Shown here one piece after another: positions 32,877 to 41,983 of a stretch of 64,000 bases of DNA; position 1 is the first letter of the stretch, and every line of letters begins with the position of its first letter. The notes below the pieces were generated by a model. The model did not search any database and was not told the origin of the DNA. It saw nothing but the letters and a program-made list of their open reading frames with translations. The stretch is from Fluviibacter sp964498255 (GTDB lineage Bacteria > Pseudomonadota > Gammaproteobacteria > Burkholderiales > Rhodocyclaceae). The DNA lies in assembly GCA_964498255.1 (NCBI GenBank), contig CAZCGW010000003.1, positions 77,789 to 141,788 of the forward strand. Reading direction: 5' to 3'. The position numbers and the translations under genes were made by a program.

Positions 32877-34296
32877 GCGTCTCTATCCGCTGTGGGCATT
32901 GTGCGTCATAGGGCTCTCAGCCTGTACCGTTGGGCCCGACTACGAACGACCTAAAATGGATCTGCCCGGGCAGTACAACGCCGATGTGCCGCAGTCATCC
33001 GAGCCGGGCGCTTCCGCAAAAGCGCCGGTAGCGATTCAGCAGGATTGGTGGACGCTGTTTAATGATCCAGAGCTGAACAAGCTAGAGGAACTGGCGCTGG
33101 CCAACAACGCCGATCTGCAGATTGCCGTTGCCCGTATCGCTCAGGCACAAGGCATGGCGCTGCAAGCGGGCTCAGCGCAGTACCCGAATCTTTCATTGGC
33201 CGGTAGCGGTACACGTTCATCACAAGGAGCGGCGGCATCTTCGAGCGGCATTGATTATCTCGATAGTAACTATCAGGGAAATGTTGGCTTCTCTTACGAA
33301 ATTGACCTGTGGGGCAAGGTACGTCGCACGGTGGAGTCTGCCGACGCGCAGCTCAAAGCCAGTGTCTTCGATCGGGATAGCGTTCGCCTGGTGCTGGAAG
33401 GTAGCGTTGCCAAAGCCTATATGAACCTGCGGGCGCTGGATGCGCAGATCAAGGTCACCGGCAGCTCAATACAGACCCGTCGGGATACCTTGCGTATCGC
33501 CCAGGCAAAACTGGATGGTGGCCTGGTCTCACCACTTGATATCAACCAGGCGCAGGCGACCTTATCCAGCATTCAAGCCGTCCAGTCAGAACTGGTGCGG
33601 CAGCGGGCCATTGCCCAGAATCAGTTGGCGGTCCTTACCGGCAAACTGGATCTCAAAATCCCCGCCGGAGGTCTGGAGCATCTTCCCGTGCCACCAATGC
33701 CGCCGGTTGGTTTACCTTCGGAATTGCTAGAGGGTCGGCCAGATGTTCGCAAGGCAGAAGAACAGCTGGTATCGGCCAATGCACAGATTGGCGTCGCCAA
33801 AGCGAACTTCTTCCCGTCGTTCTCGCTGTCGGGCCTATATGGGGCGCAAAGCGTTGGCTTTACGAGTTTCCTTTCAGCGGGCGGTTCCGTATGGGCGGCC
33901 ACACTGGGTGCCATGCAACCGGTATTTACAGGCTGGTTGCTAACGGGTCAGCTCGATTCTGCCAAGGGTAAACAGCAGGAAGCGGTAGCCAATTACGTTA
34001 AAACCGTGCGCACCGCTTTTGCCGAAGTCGGTGACTCGATGATTTCCGTACAGCAAACGCGCGAAAGCGGCGAACATTTGTCCGTTCAGGTAGCTTCGGC
34101 GACTAAAGCCCAGCAGATATCGATCCTGCGTTATCAGGGCGGCTATGTAGATTACCTCACCGTGCTGGAAGCGCAGCGTGTGGCCAACGAAGCCAGCCTG
34201 GCTTATGCCCGTAATCGGGGCAACCAGCTGCAGGCTAGCGTAGATCTTTTCCGTGCCCTGGGTGGCGGCTGGCGAAATGCGCCTGCCGTTCAATAG
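32869..34296 (+). CDS. Outer membrane efflux lipoprotein (OprM/NodT type)
   Basis: A 475-residue trimeric outer-membrane channel. The signal peptide ends in the lipobox LSACTVGPDYERP, typical of OprM-like proteins. Two OEP repeats follow (DLQIAVARIAQAQGMALQAG; QIGVAKANFFPSFSLSGLYG) and the characteristic C-terminal LTVLEAQRVANEASLAYARN. It completes a tripartite pump with the preceding two genes and overlaps the permease by 8 bases. The ATG at 32869 is chosen because it gives the lipoprotein signal; the longer open frame is antisense-like in composition and overlaps the permease by 165 more bases. Confidence 0.95.
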   Translation: MTKRLYPLWALCVIGLSACTVGPDYERPKMDLPGQYNADVPQSSEPGASAKAPVAIQQDWWTLFNDPELNKLEELALANNADLQIAVARIAQAQGMALQAGSAQYPNLSLAGSGTRSSQGAAASSSGIDYLDSNYQGNVGFSYEIDLWGKVRRTVESADAQLKASVFDRDSVRLVLEGSVAKAYMNLRALDAQIKVTGSSIQTRRDTLRIAQAKLDGGLVSPLDINQAQATLSSIQAVQSELVRQRAIAQNQLAVLTGKLDLKIPAGGLEHLPVPPMPPVGLPSELLEGRPDVRKAEEQLVSANAQIGVAKANFFPSFSLSGLYGAQSVGFTSFLSAGGSVWAATLGAMQPVFTGWLLTGQLDSAKGKQQEAVANYVKTVRTAFAEVGDSMISVQQTRESGEHLSVQVASATKAQQISILRYQGGYVDYLTVLEAQRVANEASLAYARNRGNQLQASVDLFRALGGGWRNAPAVQ

Positions 34297-34311
34297 GGGA
34301 TTCGCGCTGAT

Positions 34312-34851
34312 ATGACGACGAAGATGACCTCGATTTTCCCGCGGACACCTGATCGCAATCTAGTGCTGATCGGCCTGCCTGGTGTGGGCAAGTCGACGGT
34401 AGGGGCTCTGCTGTCTAAGAGTTATGGTTGCCAATGCATCGATACCGATCAACTCATTGAACAGGCCGCCGGCGCGAATTTACAGCAGGTGCTGGAGCAA
34501 CGTGGCGTGACGGTGCTTCGTGAACTTGAGTCAGAGGTCGTTTCCCGGGTCCAGGCGGCGGGGTGCATTATTGCAACGGGCGGTAGCGTGGTTTATAGCG
34601 ATCAGGCGATGCGTCATTTGTCGGAGATCGGCTTTATTCTTTACTTGTGCGCACGTGCAGCTACCGTGCTGGAGCGTATGGGTGATTTTGCAGGGCGGGG
34701 TATTGTGCGGCTTCCAGGGCAGTCTATTCACAGCGTGATTGATGAGCGCTTACCCCTGTATGCGCATTATGCCGATGCCGTTATTGATGTGGATGACCTG
34801 ATGCCGAATCAGGTGGTTGAAGCCTGGCAGAAGATATCAGCGGATAAATAA
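34312..34851 (+). CDS. Shikimate kinase family protein
   Basis: A 179-residue P-loop kinase of the AroK/AroL fold, which in the canonical enzymes phosphorylates shikimate with ATP. Visible are the Walker A GLPGVGKSTVGALLS, the substrate Asp region CIDTDQLIEQAAG, an Arg in VLRELESEV (AroK Arg58 position), and ERLPLYAHYADAVIDV, matching the AroK RNPLYEEIAD motif. Two features differ: the substrate-binding GGG is reduced to ATGGSV, and the lid KRPLL motif is replaced by GRGIVRLPGQS. It is not beside aroB, the usual place for aroK, so it may be a paralogue with altered specificity. rimO follows 46 bases later. Confidence 0.75.
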   Translation: MTTKMTSIFPRTPDRNLVLIGLPGVGKSTVGALLSKSYGCQCIDTDQLIEQAAGANLQQVLEQRGVTVLRELESEVVSRVQAAGCIIATGGSVVYSDQAMRHLSEIGFILYLCARAATVLERMGDFAGRGIVRLPGQSIHSVIDERLPLYAHYADAVIDVDDLMPNQVVEAWQKISADK

Positions 34852-34897
34852 CGTTTTGGCTATAGAGCTGTATCAGGTAGGTTGATAAAATGCGATC

Positions 34898-36238
34898 ATG
34901 ACTAAAAAAACACAAACACCCAAGGTGGGCATGGTCAGCCTGGGTTGCCCCAAAGCTGCTTCCGATAGTGAAGGCATTCTTACCCGCCTGCGTGCGGAAG
35001 GTTATGACATCGTTGGCGACTACGCCGGCGCGGATCTGGTGGTCGTTAATACCTGCGGATTTATTGATTCGGCTGTAGAAGAATCGCTGGACGCCATCGG
35101 CGAAGCCCTGCGTGAAAACGGTAAAGTCATTGTTACCGGATGCCTCGGTGCCCGCGAAGGCGTAGTTGAAACGGCACACCCAGACGTGCTGGCAGTCACC
35201 GGCCCGCATGCGCTGGATGAAGTGATGAGCATCGTGCATGACCATTTGCCGATGCCGCATGATCCGTACACCGATCTGGTGCCGCCGCAGGGTGTGCGTT
35301 TAACCCCGAAGCACTATGCCTATCTGAAAATTTCCGAAGGCTGTAACCACCGCTGCACCTTCTGCATCATTCCATCGTTGCGAGGTGATCTCGAATCGCG
35401 CCCGATTGGCGATGTGCTCAAAGAAGCCGAAACGCTGGCCAAGGCCGGTGTGAAAGAAGTGCTGGTGATTTCGCAAGACACCAGTGCTTACGGCGTCGAT
35501 GTGAAATACCGCACGGGTTTCTGGGAAGGCCGTCCGGTCAAGACGCAACTGCTGGCATTATGCGAAGCGCTGGGTGAGATGGGAATCTGGGTGCGTCTGC
35601 ATTACGTGTACCCGTATCCGAGCGTGGACGACATTATTCCGCTTATGGCTCAGGGCAAGATCCTGCCGTATCTGGATATACCATTCCAGCACGCCAGCCA
35701 GCGTATCCTCAAAGCCATGAAGCGTCCGGCATCGTCCGAGAATGTGCTCAAGCGCATTAAAGCCTGGCGCGAGATATGTCCGGAGCTAGTGATCCGCTCG
35801 ACCTTCATTACCGGTTTCCCTGGCGAAACCGAAGATGACTTTCAGGAGCTACTCGGCTTCCTGGAAGCAGCGCAACTGGATCGGGTGGGTGCTTTTGCCT
35901 ATTCACCGGTAGATGGTGCGCCGGCCAATGAACTGGCAGGCGCCGTGCCCGAAGAAGAGCGTGAGTCGCGGCGTATGCGTCTGATGCAGTTCCAGGCCGA
36001 TATCTCCGCAGAGAAGTTGGCGCAGCGCATTGGCAACGAAGAAGTCATCGTCATTGATGAAGTCGATGAAGAGGGTGCCATCGGCCGTAGCTGGCGTGAA
36101 GCACCGGACATCGATGGCGTTGTTCAGGTGATGGGCTTTACCGATTGCGCACCGGGTGATCGTATCGCCGTACGCATCGTCGATGCCGATGATCACGATC
36201 TTTACGCCGAACCCTTGTTGTCGGCATCTGTGAACTAA
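34898..36238 (+). CDS. rimO: Ribosomal protein S12 methylthiotransferase RimO
   Basis: A 446-residue radical SAM methylthiotransferase that converts Asp88 of ribosomal protein S12 to its 3-methylthio form. The N-terminal UPF0004 domain binds the auxiliary cluster through Cys in VSLGCPKAASDSE, VVNTCGFIDSAVEE and VTGCLGAREG. The radical SAM motif is EGCNHRCTFCIIPSLRGDL. The C-terminal TRAM domain (EEVIVIDEVDEEGAIGRSW) contacts S12. It is complete and canonical. The OsmC-YcaO gene 22 kb upstream encodes a relative of its accessory factor YcaO. An FAD-linked dehydrogenase gene follows after 11 bases. Confidence 0.97.
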   Translation: MTKKTQTPKVGMVSLGCPKAASDSEGILTRLRAEGYDIVGDYAGADLVVVNTCGFIDSAVEESLDAIGEALRENGKVIVTGCLGAREGVVETAHPDVLAVTGPHALDEVMSIVHDHLPMPHDPYTDLVPPQGVRLTPKHYAYLKISEGCNHRCTFCIIPSLRGDLESRPIGDVLKEAETLAKAGVKEVLVISQDTSAYGVDVKYRTGFWEGRPVKTQLLALCEALGEMGIWVRLHYVYPYPSVDDIIPLMAQGKILPYLDIPFQHASQRILKAMKRPASSENVLKRIKAWREICPELVIRSTFITGFPGETEDDFQELLGFLEAAQLDRVGAFAYSPVDGAPANELAGAVPEEERESRRMRLMQFQADISAEKLAQRIGNEEVIVIDEVDEEGAIGRSWREAPDIDGVVQVMGFTDCAPGDRIAVRIVDADDHDLYAEPLLSASVN

Positions 36239-36249
36239 GACTGCACACC

Positions 36250-37668
36250 ATGACCCTGATCGCACAATTACAGCAATGCCTAGGTGCCGATCAGGTGCTG
36301 ACATCGCCTGAAGCGCAGGCGCCGTATCTGAAAGATTGGCGCGGCCGTTACGAAGGGCGCGCACAAGCAGTAGTGCTGCCAAAGACCACTGAAGCGGTTG
36401 CTCATGCGGTCCGTCTCTGTGTTGCCGCAGGCGTGCCCATCGTCCCGCAGGGCGGCAATACCGGCCTATGCGGTGGGGCAACGCCTGATACCTCTGGCAA
36501 GGCAGTGGTTATGGCCATGACTCAGCTTAACCGGATCCGCGCCATCGATCCGGTTAATTTCAGCATCACGGCTGAAGCCGGCGTTACGCTGGATAAACTG
36601 AAAGATGCTGCAGCTGCGGTAGACCGTCTGTATCCGCTTACCCTGGGTGCAGGGCATCTCACTACGCTGGGTGGCACGCTCGCCACCAATGCGGGTGGCT
36701 TGCAGGTGCTGCGCTATGGCATGACCCGTGACCTATGTCTGGGCCTGGAAGTGGTGATGCCTGATGGCACCCTCTGGTCCAAGTTGTCTGGTCTGCGTAA
36801 AGACAATACCGGCTACGACCTCAAACAATTGTTCATTGGTGCCGAAGGTACGCTGGGGTTGATTACCGCGGCCACCATGAAGCTGTACCCGTTACCGGCA
36901 GCCCGTGCGCTGATCTGGCTGGATCTGCCTGATGCCGCCGCTGCGGTTGAGCGCCACGCATTGGCGCAAACCGTTTTTGCCGGTGCGCAGACCGCCTCTG
37001 AACTCATTTCTGTCGCCACGCTATCACTCGTGCGCAAGCATCTTCCTGAGGCCGTATTGCCTGCCGCAGTGGGCAACTGGCCCGAAAGCTGGGGGTTGAT
37101 GATCGAAGTCTCGGCGCACGATGTCGACTTCCTGCAGGCTTTATTGTCCTCGTGGCAAAAGGCCTGTGCCGGCGCTGGGGTCAGTGCCGGCTATATCGCC
37201 ACGACGTCCGCCGAGCAATCGCAGATCTGGGCGATTCGTAAGGGCTTGGCCGAATCGCAGAAGCGGGAAGGGTTGTCCATCAAGCATGATGTCGGTTTGC
37301 CAATTTCGCAGATACCCCGTTTTCTCGATGACGCATCCGCAGCCTTAGAGAAAGCTTTCCCCGGTATCCGTATCGTTGCATTTGGCCATATTGGCGATGG
37401 CAACCTGCATTTCAATCTGTCGTTTGCCGATCCTGCCAGAAACGCCGAACTCATCGCGCAGAGTGAGGCTGCGAATGCCGTGGTGTACGAGATGGTAGAA
37501 CGCCTGGGGGGTTCCATTGCTGCCGAGCATGGCATTGGTCAGCTCAAGCCGGAATGGCTGGCGCAGCATGCGCCCGCCGGCAGTATGGCGTTCATGCGCC
37601 AGATCAAGGTATCCCTGGACCCGCAGGGGCTTATGAATCCCGGCAAGGTGTTACGTACGCCTGACTGA
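36250..37668 (+). CDS. FAD-linked oxidoreductase (D-2-hydroxyacid dehydrogenase type)
   Basis: A 472-residue flavoprotein of the GlcD/D-lactate/D-2-hydroxyglutarate dehydrogenase family. The N-terminal PCMH FAD-binding domain has VPQGGNTGLCGGATPD and TLGGTLATNAGGLQVLRYG. The C-terminal FAD-oxidase domain has the metal/substrate histidines in IVAFGHIGDGNLHFNLS, plus GGSIAAEHGIGQLK. It likely oxidises a D-2-hydroxyacid and passes electrons to a quinone, ETF or cytochrome; the substrate cannot be told. It follows rimO after 11 bases, an association seen in several proteobacteria without known functional link. Confidence 0.88.
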   Translation: MTLIAQLQQCLGADQVLTSPEAQAPYLKDWRGRYEGRAQAVVLPKTTEAVAHAVRLCVAAGVPIVPQGGNTGLCGGATPDTSGKAVVMAMTQLNRIRAIDPVNFSITAEAGVTLDKLKDAAAAVDRLYPLTLGAGHLTTLGGTLATNAGGLQVLRYGMTRDLCLGLEVVMPDGTLWSKLSGLRKDNTGYDLKQLFIGAEGTLGLITAATMKLYPLPAARALIWLDLPDAAAAVERHALAQTVFAGAQTASELISVATLSLVRKHLPEAVLPAAVGNWPESWGLMIEVSAHDVDFLQALLSSWQKACAGAGVSAGYIATTSAEQSQIWAIRKGLAESQKREGLSIKHDVGLPISQIPRFLDDASAALEKAFPGIRIVAFGHIGDGNLHFNLSFADPARNAELIAQSEAANAVVYEMVERLGGSIAAEHGIGQLKPEWLAQHAPAGSMAFMRQIKVSLDPQGLMNPGKVLRTPD

Positions 37669-37724
37669 GTGGGTGTAGGCCTCAGCGCCACAGTTTCTTC
37701 TGTAGTAAGTATGTTGTCAGCTAG

Positions 37725-37753
37725 TTGCACATAAAGTACCAGTTACTTTTAAT
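37725..37753 (+). promoter_or_regulatory. Predicted sdaA promoter
   Basis: TTGCAC at 37725-37730 and TTTAAT at 37748-37753 with a 17-base spacer form a good sigma70-type promoter, 42 bases before the chosen sdaA ATG. The region otherwise holds no gene. Confidence 0.55.
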
Positions 37754-37795
37754 TTGAAAATTTCATGCAGACGACATTTGCCACGGGAGGCACCG

Positions 37796-39154
37796 ATGGG
37801 CGTTATCAATACCTCGCTATTTGAGTTGCTCAAAATTGGGCCGGGCCCATCCAGCTCACACACCATCGGGCCCATGAAGGCTGGTTTTGACTTTTATCAG
37901 ATGACGCAGGGGTTGCCGACGGCAGACATCGAAAAAGCAACCCGTCTTGAAGTCATACTCTACGGCTCATTGGCAGCAACAGGCAAAGGCCATGGTACGG
38001 ATCGGGCTGTGATTGCAGGGTTGCTGGGGCAATCGCCCGAAAGTTGTGCGCCAGATTTTCTCGATTCCATCGATCTATGTAAAAAGAAGCCGGTTCAGAT
38101 GCCCGTAGGCGATCGATGGCTGACATTCCGCGTCGATGATTTGCTGTATGAACCGACGCGATTTGATTTTCCGTTCAGTAATACGATGGTGATTCGCTTG
38201 TATGCCGAGAAATCGGTTTTGCTTGAACGGGAGTATTACTCGGTGGGCGGCGGCTTTCTGCAATGGAAAGGGTGGGAGGCCTCGCCTCGAGGTAAACCAA
38301 AATATCCGTATGCCAATGCCGAGGAGTTGCTCAAGTTGGTCAAAAAGCACCGGATCAGTCTGGATGCCTTAATGATGGCCAACGAAGAATCAATCACAGG
38401 TACAACCACCGCTGAGATAGAGGCAAAGCTCGATCATGTGATTGCCGTCATGGAAGATGCCGTGCAGCGTGGTTTGCAAACAGAAGGCTTTTTGCCGGGA
38501 CCGATCGGATTGCACCGCAAAGGCGCGTTAATGTACCAGCGGGCCAAGGCCCTGCCACAAAGCTCGGAGCGTCTGCTCGTTTATCTATGCGCCTATGGTT
38601 TTGCAGCAGCGGAAGAAAACGCCAGCGGTCATATTGTCGTTACGGCACCCACTTGCGGTGCTGCGGGCGTATTGCCAGCCATTATTACGTTAATGCGTAA
38701 ACACCAGAAACTGTCTCAGGCTGAAATTCGTAAAGGCCTATTGGCGTCTGTAGCGGTTGGCTTTATTGCCAAGGAGAACGCCAGTATTTCAGGTGCCGAT
38801 GTGGGATGTCAGGGCGAGGTGGGGGTAGCGTCCAGTATGGCGGCAGCGTTGATTGCCTATGCCAATGGTGCGGAAGTGCTGGTTGCCGAGAATGCTGCTG
38901 AAACTGCGTTGGAGCAGCATCTAGGTATGACCTGCGACCCGGTTAAGGGTTATGTGCAGATTCCTTGTGTCGAGCGCAATGCCATGGGCGCAGTGAAAGC
39001 GTATTCATCCTGGTTGATCGCGCGGGAAGGCTTGCCGGTCTGGCATCTGGTTGGCCTTGATTCAGCCGTAGAAGCGATGAATCAGACGGGTAGGGATATG
39101 AAGATGGAGTATCGGGAAACCTCTTTGGGTGGGCTGGCGCGTTGCCATTGCTAA
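37796..39154 (+). CDS. sdaA: L-serine ammonia-lyase (single-chain, iron-sulfur type)
   Basis: A 452-residue enzyme that deaminates L-serine to pyruvate and ammonia using a [4Fe-4S] cluster. The beta domain starts SLFELLKIGPGPSSSHTIGP. The catalytic alpha domain has the cluster-region cysteines in VTAPTCGAAGVLPA and ISGADVGCQGEVGVASSMAA, plus MTCDPVKGYVQIPCVERNAMGA. The C-terminal Cys (LARCHC) is at the position that acts as a tail ligand in related enzymes. The ATG at 37796 has a strong GGGAGG ribosome site; an in-frame TTG at 37754 is rejected. A permease gene follows after 32 bases. Confidence 0.95.
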   Translation: MGVINTSLFELLKIGPGPSSSHTIGPMKAGFDFYQMTQGLPTADIEKATRLEVILYGSLAATGKGHGTDRAVIAGLLGQSPESCAPDFLDSIDLCKKKPVQMPVGDRWLTFRVDDLLYEPTRFDFPFSNTMVIRLYAEKSVLLEREYYSVGGGFLQWKGWEASPRGKPKYPYANAEELLKLVKKHRISLDALMMANEESITGTTTAEIEAKLDHVIAVMEDAVQRGLQTEGFLPGPIGLHRKGALMYQRAKALPQSSERLLVYLCAYGFAAAEENASGHIVVTAPTCGAAGVLPAIITLMRKHQKLSQAEIRKGLLASVAVGFIAKENASISGADVGCQGEVGVASSMAAALIAYANGAEVLVAENAAETALEQHLGMTCDPVKGYVQIPCVERNAMGAVKAYSSWLIAREGLPVWHLVGLDSAVEAMNQTGRDMKMEYRETSLGGLARCHC

Positions 39155-39186
39155 TAGCGTATTAACGTATTAACGGGAGAATGACT

Positions 39187-40413
39187 ATGCACGGTAAAGC
39201 ATCTGGCATCCAGATTCTGAGTATCGGATTTCTGATCGTTGGCAACCTGATTGGTGCCGGTATTCTGGCGCTGCCGATCAATACCGGGCTGGCCGGGTTT
39301 GTGCCTTCCTTCCTTGGTCTATTGGTCACCAGTATTGCCATGTTTTATTCGGCCATCATCCTGAGCCGGGAGGCGGTATTTCACCAGGACAAGACATTCA
39401 ATTACCCCAGCCTGTACCAGATCTATCTGGGCACGGCGGGCAAGTGGGTCGCGGTGGTCGCTAATCTGATTATTCTATGGGGGTTGCTCACCGCTTATCT
39501 CACGGGAATCACCACCATCGTGACGAATCTCTTTGATTTGTCGGTCGCGCCCGTATGGATCATGCTGGGCTTCTTTGGTATTGTCACTTTGATTTCCATG
39601 GCCGGAATGCTGCGTCTGGAAAAATATATTGCCGTCCTGGTGCTGCTGAAATGTCTGGTGTTTGTGGTGATTGCAGTTATGGCCGGCTCGCATATCAAAG
39701 CCGAAAACCTGGCGCATCATAATTGGCCATTGTTTATTGCGGGTATTCCGATCCTGGTCACGGCCTTCCATTTTCACAACATCATTCCCGCCATTTGCGA
39801 AACCCTGAAATGGGATATCAAACTTATCACCCGAACAATGTTGATCGGTATGGTTCTGGGGTTTCTGATGAATGCAACGTGGCTGATGATCGGCATTGGT
39901 GTCTTACCGCTGGATAACAGCCCGATCGGTTTGATCAACGCATTTATGAAGAATTTGCCGGCAACGATTCCTATGGCAGAAGCCATCGGTTCGCAGATCT
40001 TTCTGGTGTGTGCCATGTTCTTCGCTATGGTTGCCATTACCACGGCCTATCTGGCCAATGGCCTTGGTCTCATCGGCTTTATGGATGACCTGACCAAGCA
40101 CCAGTTCGGCAAGTCCAGCCCTATGCTTAGCCGTGTGTTGTCATTCGGGCCGCCGCTCCTGATCGCGCTGGTTTATCCGGATGTCTTTCTGAAGGCCATT
40201 GATTTTGCCGGCGGGTTTGGCATTGTGGTGCTCTTTGGTATTTTGCCGAGCATCATTGCCATTCGCAAAGCACAGTCTTCCGGACAGCGGCTGCTCGGTT
40301 ATGCCATGCTGCTGCTGTTTGGTTGCTTCTTCATGCTAGAGGTAGCGCAGGAAGTCGGGTTGTTGCATATCCCGGTATCTGCTGAATACTGGAACGATCA
40401 GGGAGCGCGTTAG
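39187..40413 (+). CDS. HAAAP-family amino acid permease
   Basis: A 408-residue inner-membrane transporter with about eleven hydrophobic helices. SIGFLIVGNLIGAGILALPI at the N-terminus is the signature of the hydroxy/aromatic amino acid permease family (TyrP, Mtr, SdaC). The sequence looks closer to the aromatic branch, but the position directly after sdaA resembles the E. coli sdaC-sdaB pair, so serine import is plausible. Two ATGs lie 6 bases apart; the second (39187) is better spaced from the GGGAG ribosome site. The gene overlaps the convergent hslO by 4 bases. Confidence 0.85.
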   Translation: MHGKASGIQILSIGFLIVGNLIGAGILALPINTGLAGFVPSFLGLLVTSIAMFYSAIILSREAVFHQDKTFNYPSLYQIYLGTAGKWVAVVANLIILWGLLTAYLTGITTIVTNLFDLSVAPVWIMLGFFGIVTLISMAGMLRLEKYIAVLVLLKCLVFVVIAVMAGSHIKAENLAHHNWPLFIAGIPILVTAFHFHNIIPAICETLKWDIKLITRTMLIGMVLGFLMNATWLMIGIGVLPLDNSPIGLINAFMKNLPATIPMAEAIGSQIFLVCAMFFAMVAITTAYLANGLGLIGFMDDLTKHQFGKSSPMLSRVLSFGPPLLIALVYPDVFLKAIDFAGGFGIVVLFGILPSIIAIRKAQSSGQRLLGYAMLLLFGCFFMLEVAQEVGLLHIPVSAEYWNDQGAR

Positions 40414-41321
40414 TGTAGGGTCTGTCCTGCGGCAGACACCGATTCCCTGGGCTGGGCAAACAGTGCCGCGATATCTTCGGCGCTGAACCGGTATTCCAGA
40501 TTGCTCAGATCGTCGTTAATCACCACGGCGCCATGCTCTTTGAGTATCGATTCCACTTCGGGTTGTCCCAGGCTGCGCAGCATATCGCGCACTTTGTCCC
40601 AGTTACGTTCACCTGCGTGATGCACCGGCTGGCCCGGTGCCAGACTGATCAGCTCTTCGGGGAACAGACGGGTCAGTAAAGCCCCCGGATCCAGACTCAG
40701 TAATTCGTCTTCAGTGAGCGTGCCGAAGATGTGGCAGAGGCGGTTCCAGCCATCTTCATCTGCTTCATCAGCGCCCGGCATTTTCTGCAGGAAGAGGCCA
40801 GCAGCCTGTTGGCCGTTGGCCGCTAGGAAGAGTTCGGTCGGTTGTTGTTCGGACTGCATCAGATAATGCGCAAACGCTTCGGCCAGTGATTGACCAACGA
40901 GAGGCACATGGCTTTGCCAGGGGTTGCTGAACTGATGGGCGTCCAGCGTCATGACCAGACGGCTCTCTTCGCCACCATCCTGACGATTCAGACAGGGGGC
41001 TTTCGGATTCTGCAGCTCGCCCAGATATTCCGGGCGCCACTGGGCCGTGCCGCGTAGGCCGAGTTTATCGGTGCAATCCATTACCAGCAGACTGATCGGA
41101 CCGGGGTCGCGGGTCTGGAAGGTGAGGCGACCAGGATGTTTAAGTTGCCCGGCCATCAGTGTCGTAATGCTAGCCAGTTCGCCCAGCATATGGCTTACCG
41201 CCGCCGGATAGTTGCGACCCGTGCACAGCGCCTGATAACTGTCGTCCAGGTGCACCCAGGCACCGCGGATAGAAAGTTCGGGAAAGTGGAATCGTACAAA
41301 ACGGTCGGTTTCGCGCAGCAT
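40410..41321 (-). CDS. hslO: Hsp33-family chaperone lacking the redox zinc motif
   Basis: A 303-residue homologue of the redox-activated holdase Hsp33. The N-terminal core is clear (FVRFHFPELSIRGAWVHLDD, YPAAVSHMLGELASITTLM, GPISLLVMDCT). The C-terminal zinc domain is recognisable by position (PEVESILKEHGAVVI), yet all four zinc-binding cysteines are gone: the E. coli CxC region is here VHHAGERNWDKV (residues 233-244) and the CxxC region VINDDLSNLEYRF (267-279). In E. coli these cysteines bind zinc when reduced and form disulphides that switch the chaperone on. This protein must therefore be constitutively active, controlled differently or degenerate. It is 90 bases from the gamma-carbonic-anhydrase-like gene and converges on the permease. 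Confidence 0.88.
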   Translation of the reverse strand: MLRETDRFVRFHFPELSIRGAWVHLDDSYQALCTGRNYPAAVSHMLGELASITTLMAGQLKHPGRLTFQTRDPGPISLLVMDCTDKLGLRGTAQWRPEYLGELQNPKAPCLNRQDGGEESRLVMTLDAHQFSNPWQSHVPLVGQSLAEAFAHYLMQSEQQPTELFLAANGQQAAGLFLQKMPGADEADEDGWNRLCHIFGTLTEDELLSLDPGALLTRLFPEELISLAPGQPVHHAGERNWDKVRDMLRSLGQPEVESILKEHGAVVINDDLSNLEYRFSAEDIAALFAQPRESVSAAGQTLH

Positions 41322-41390
41322 GAGTGCTTTCTGTAAGAGGTTGCCAGTTACTTTGGGGGCTATTGTTTAATTTCAACAGGCTTGAATGTC

Positions 41391-41912
41391 TCAAAGGGCT
41401 TTGAGATGGTCCCGGTAGCGGGCGGCGTTCTGTACGTAGCGGGCGGCGCTATTGATCAGACGGGCCACTTCTTCATCCGTCAGTTCACGGACGACTTTCC
41501 CTGGCGTTCCCATAATCAGAGAGCGGGGTGGGTACACCTTACGTTCAGGAATCAGAGTACCGGCACCAACAAGACAATGCTCGCCAATCACCGCGTGATT
41601 CAGGATCGTGGTGCCAATGCCGATCAGGCTGCCCTGGCCAATATGGCAGCCGTGCAACATCACTTTGTGGCCAATCGTTACATCAGCCTCAATGATTAGC
41701 GGGGCGCCCGGGTCCGTATGGAATACGCAACCATCCTGCACGTTACTGCGTGGACCGATCACGATCGGCTCGTTATCACCGCGCAAAACGGCGTTCCACC
41801 ATACCGAGGCATCTTCGGCGCACTGAATGCTGCCAATCAGCACGGCGTTTGGTGCAACCCATGCGGTGGGATCAATTTGCGGTATCCGGTCTTCCAGTTG
41901 ATAGCAGCTCAT
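41391..41912 (-). CDS. Gamma-carbonic anhydrase-like hexapeptide-repeat protein (YrdA type)
   Basis: A 173-residue left-handed beta-helix protein. Hexapeptide repeats run from PTAWVAPNAVLIGSIQ to EHCLVGAGTLIPE. Metal-ligand histidines are seen in DGCVFHTDPG, IGHKVMLHGCHIG, as in gamma-carbonic anhydrases and YrdA. The carbonic anhydrase activity of YrdA-like proteins is doubtful; many lack the proton-shuttle residues of Cam. It lies upstream of hslO on the same strand and divergent from rnm with 71 bases between the starts. Confidence 0.9.
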   Translation of the reverse strand: MSCYQLEDRIPQIDPTAWVAPNAVLIGSIQCAEDASVWWNAVLRGDNEPIVIGPRSNVQDGCVFHTDPGAPLIIEADVTIGHKVMLHGCHIGQGSLIGIGTTILNHAVIGEHCLVGAGTLIPERKVYPPRSLIMGTPGKVVRELTDEEVARLINSAARYVQNAARYRDHLKAL

Positions 41913-41983
41913 GCCAGGGCCTTATTCCAGTAAAATGGGCGGTGCAGCATTTTATGCTGATCCTTCAGACACATAAAGCCACA

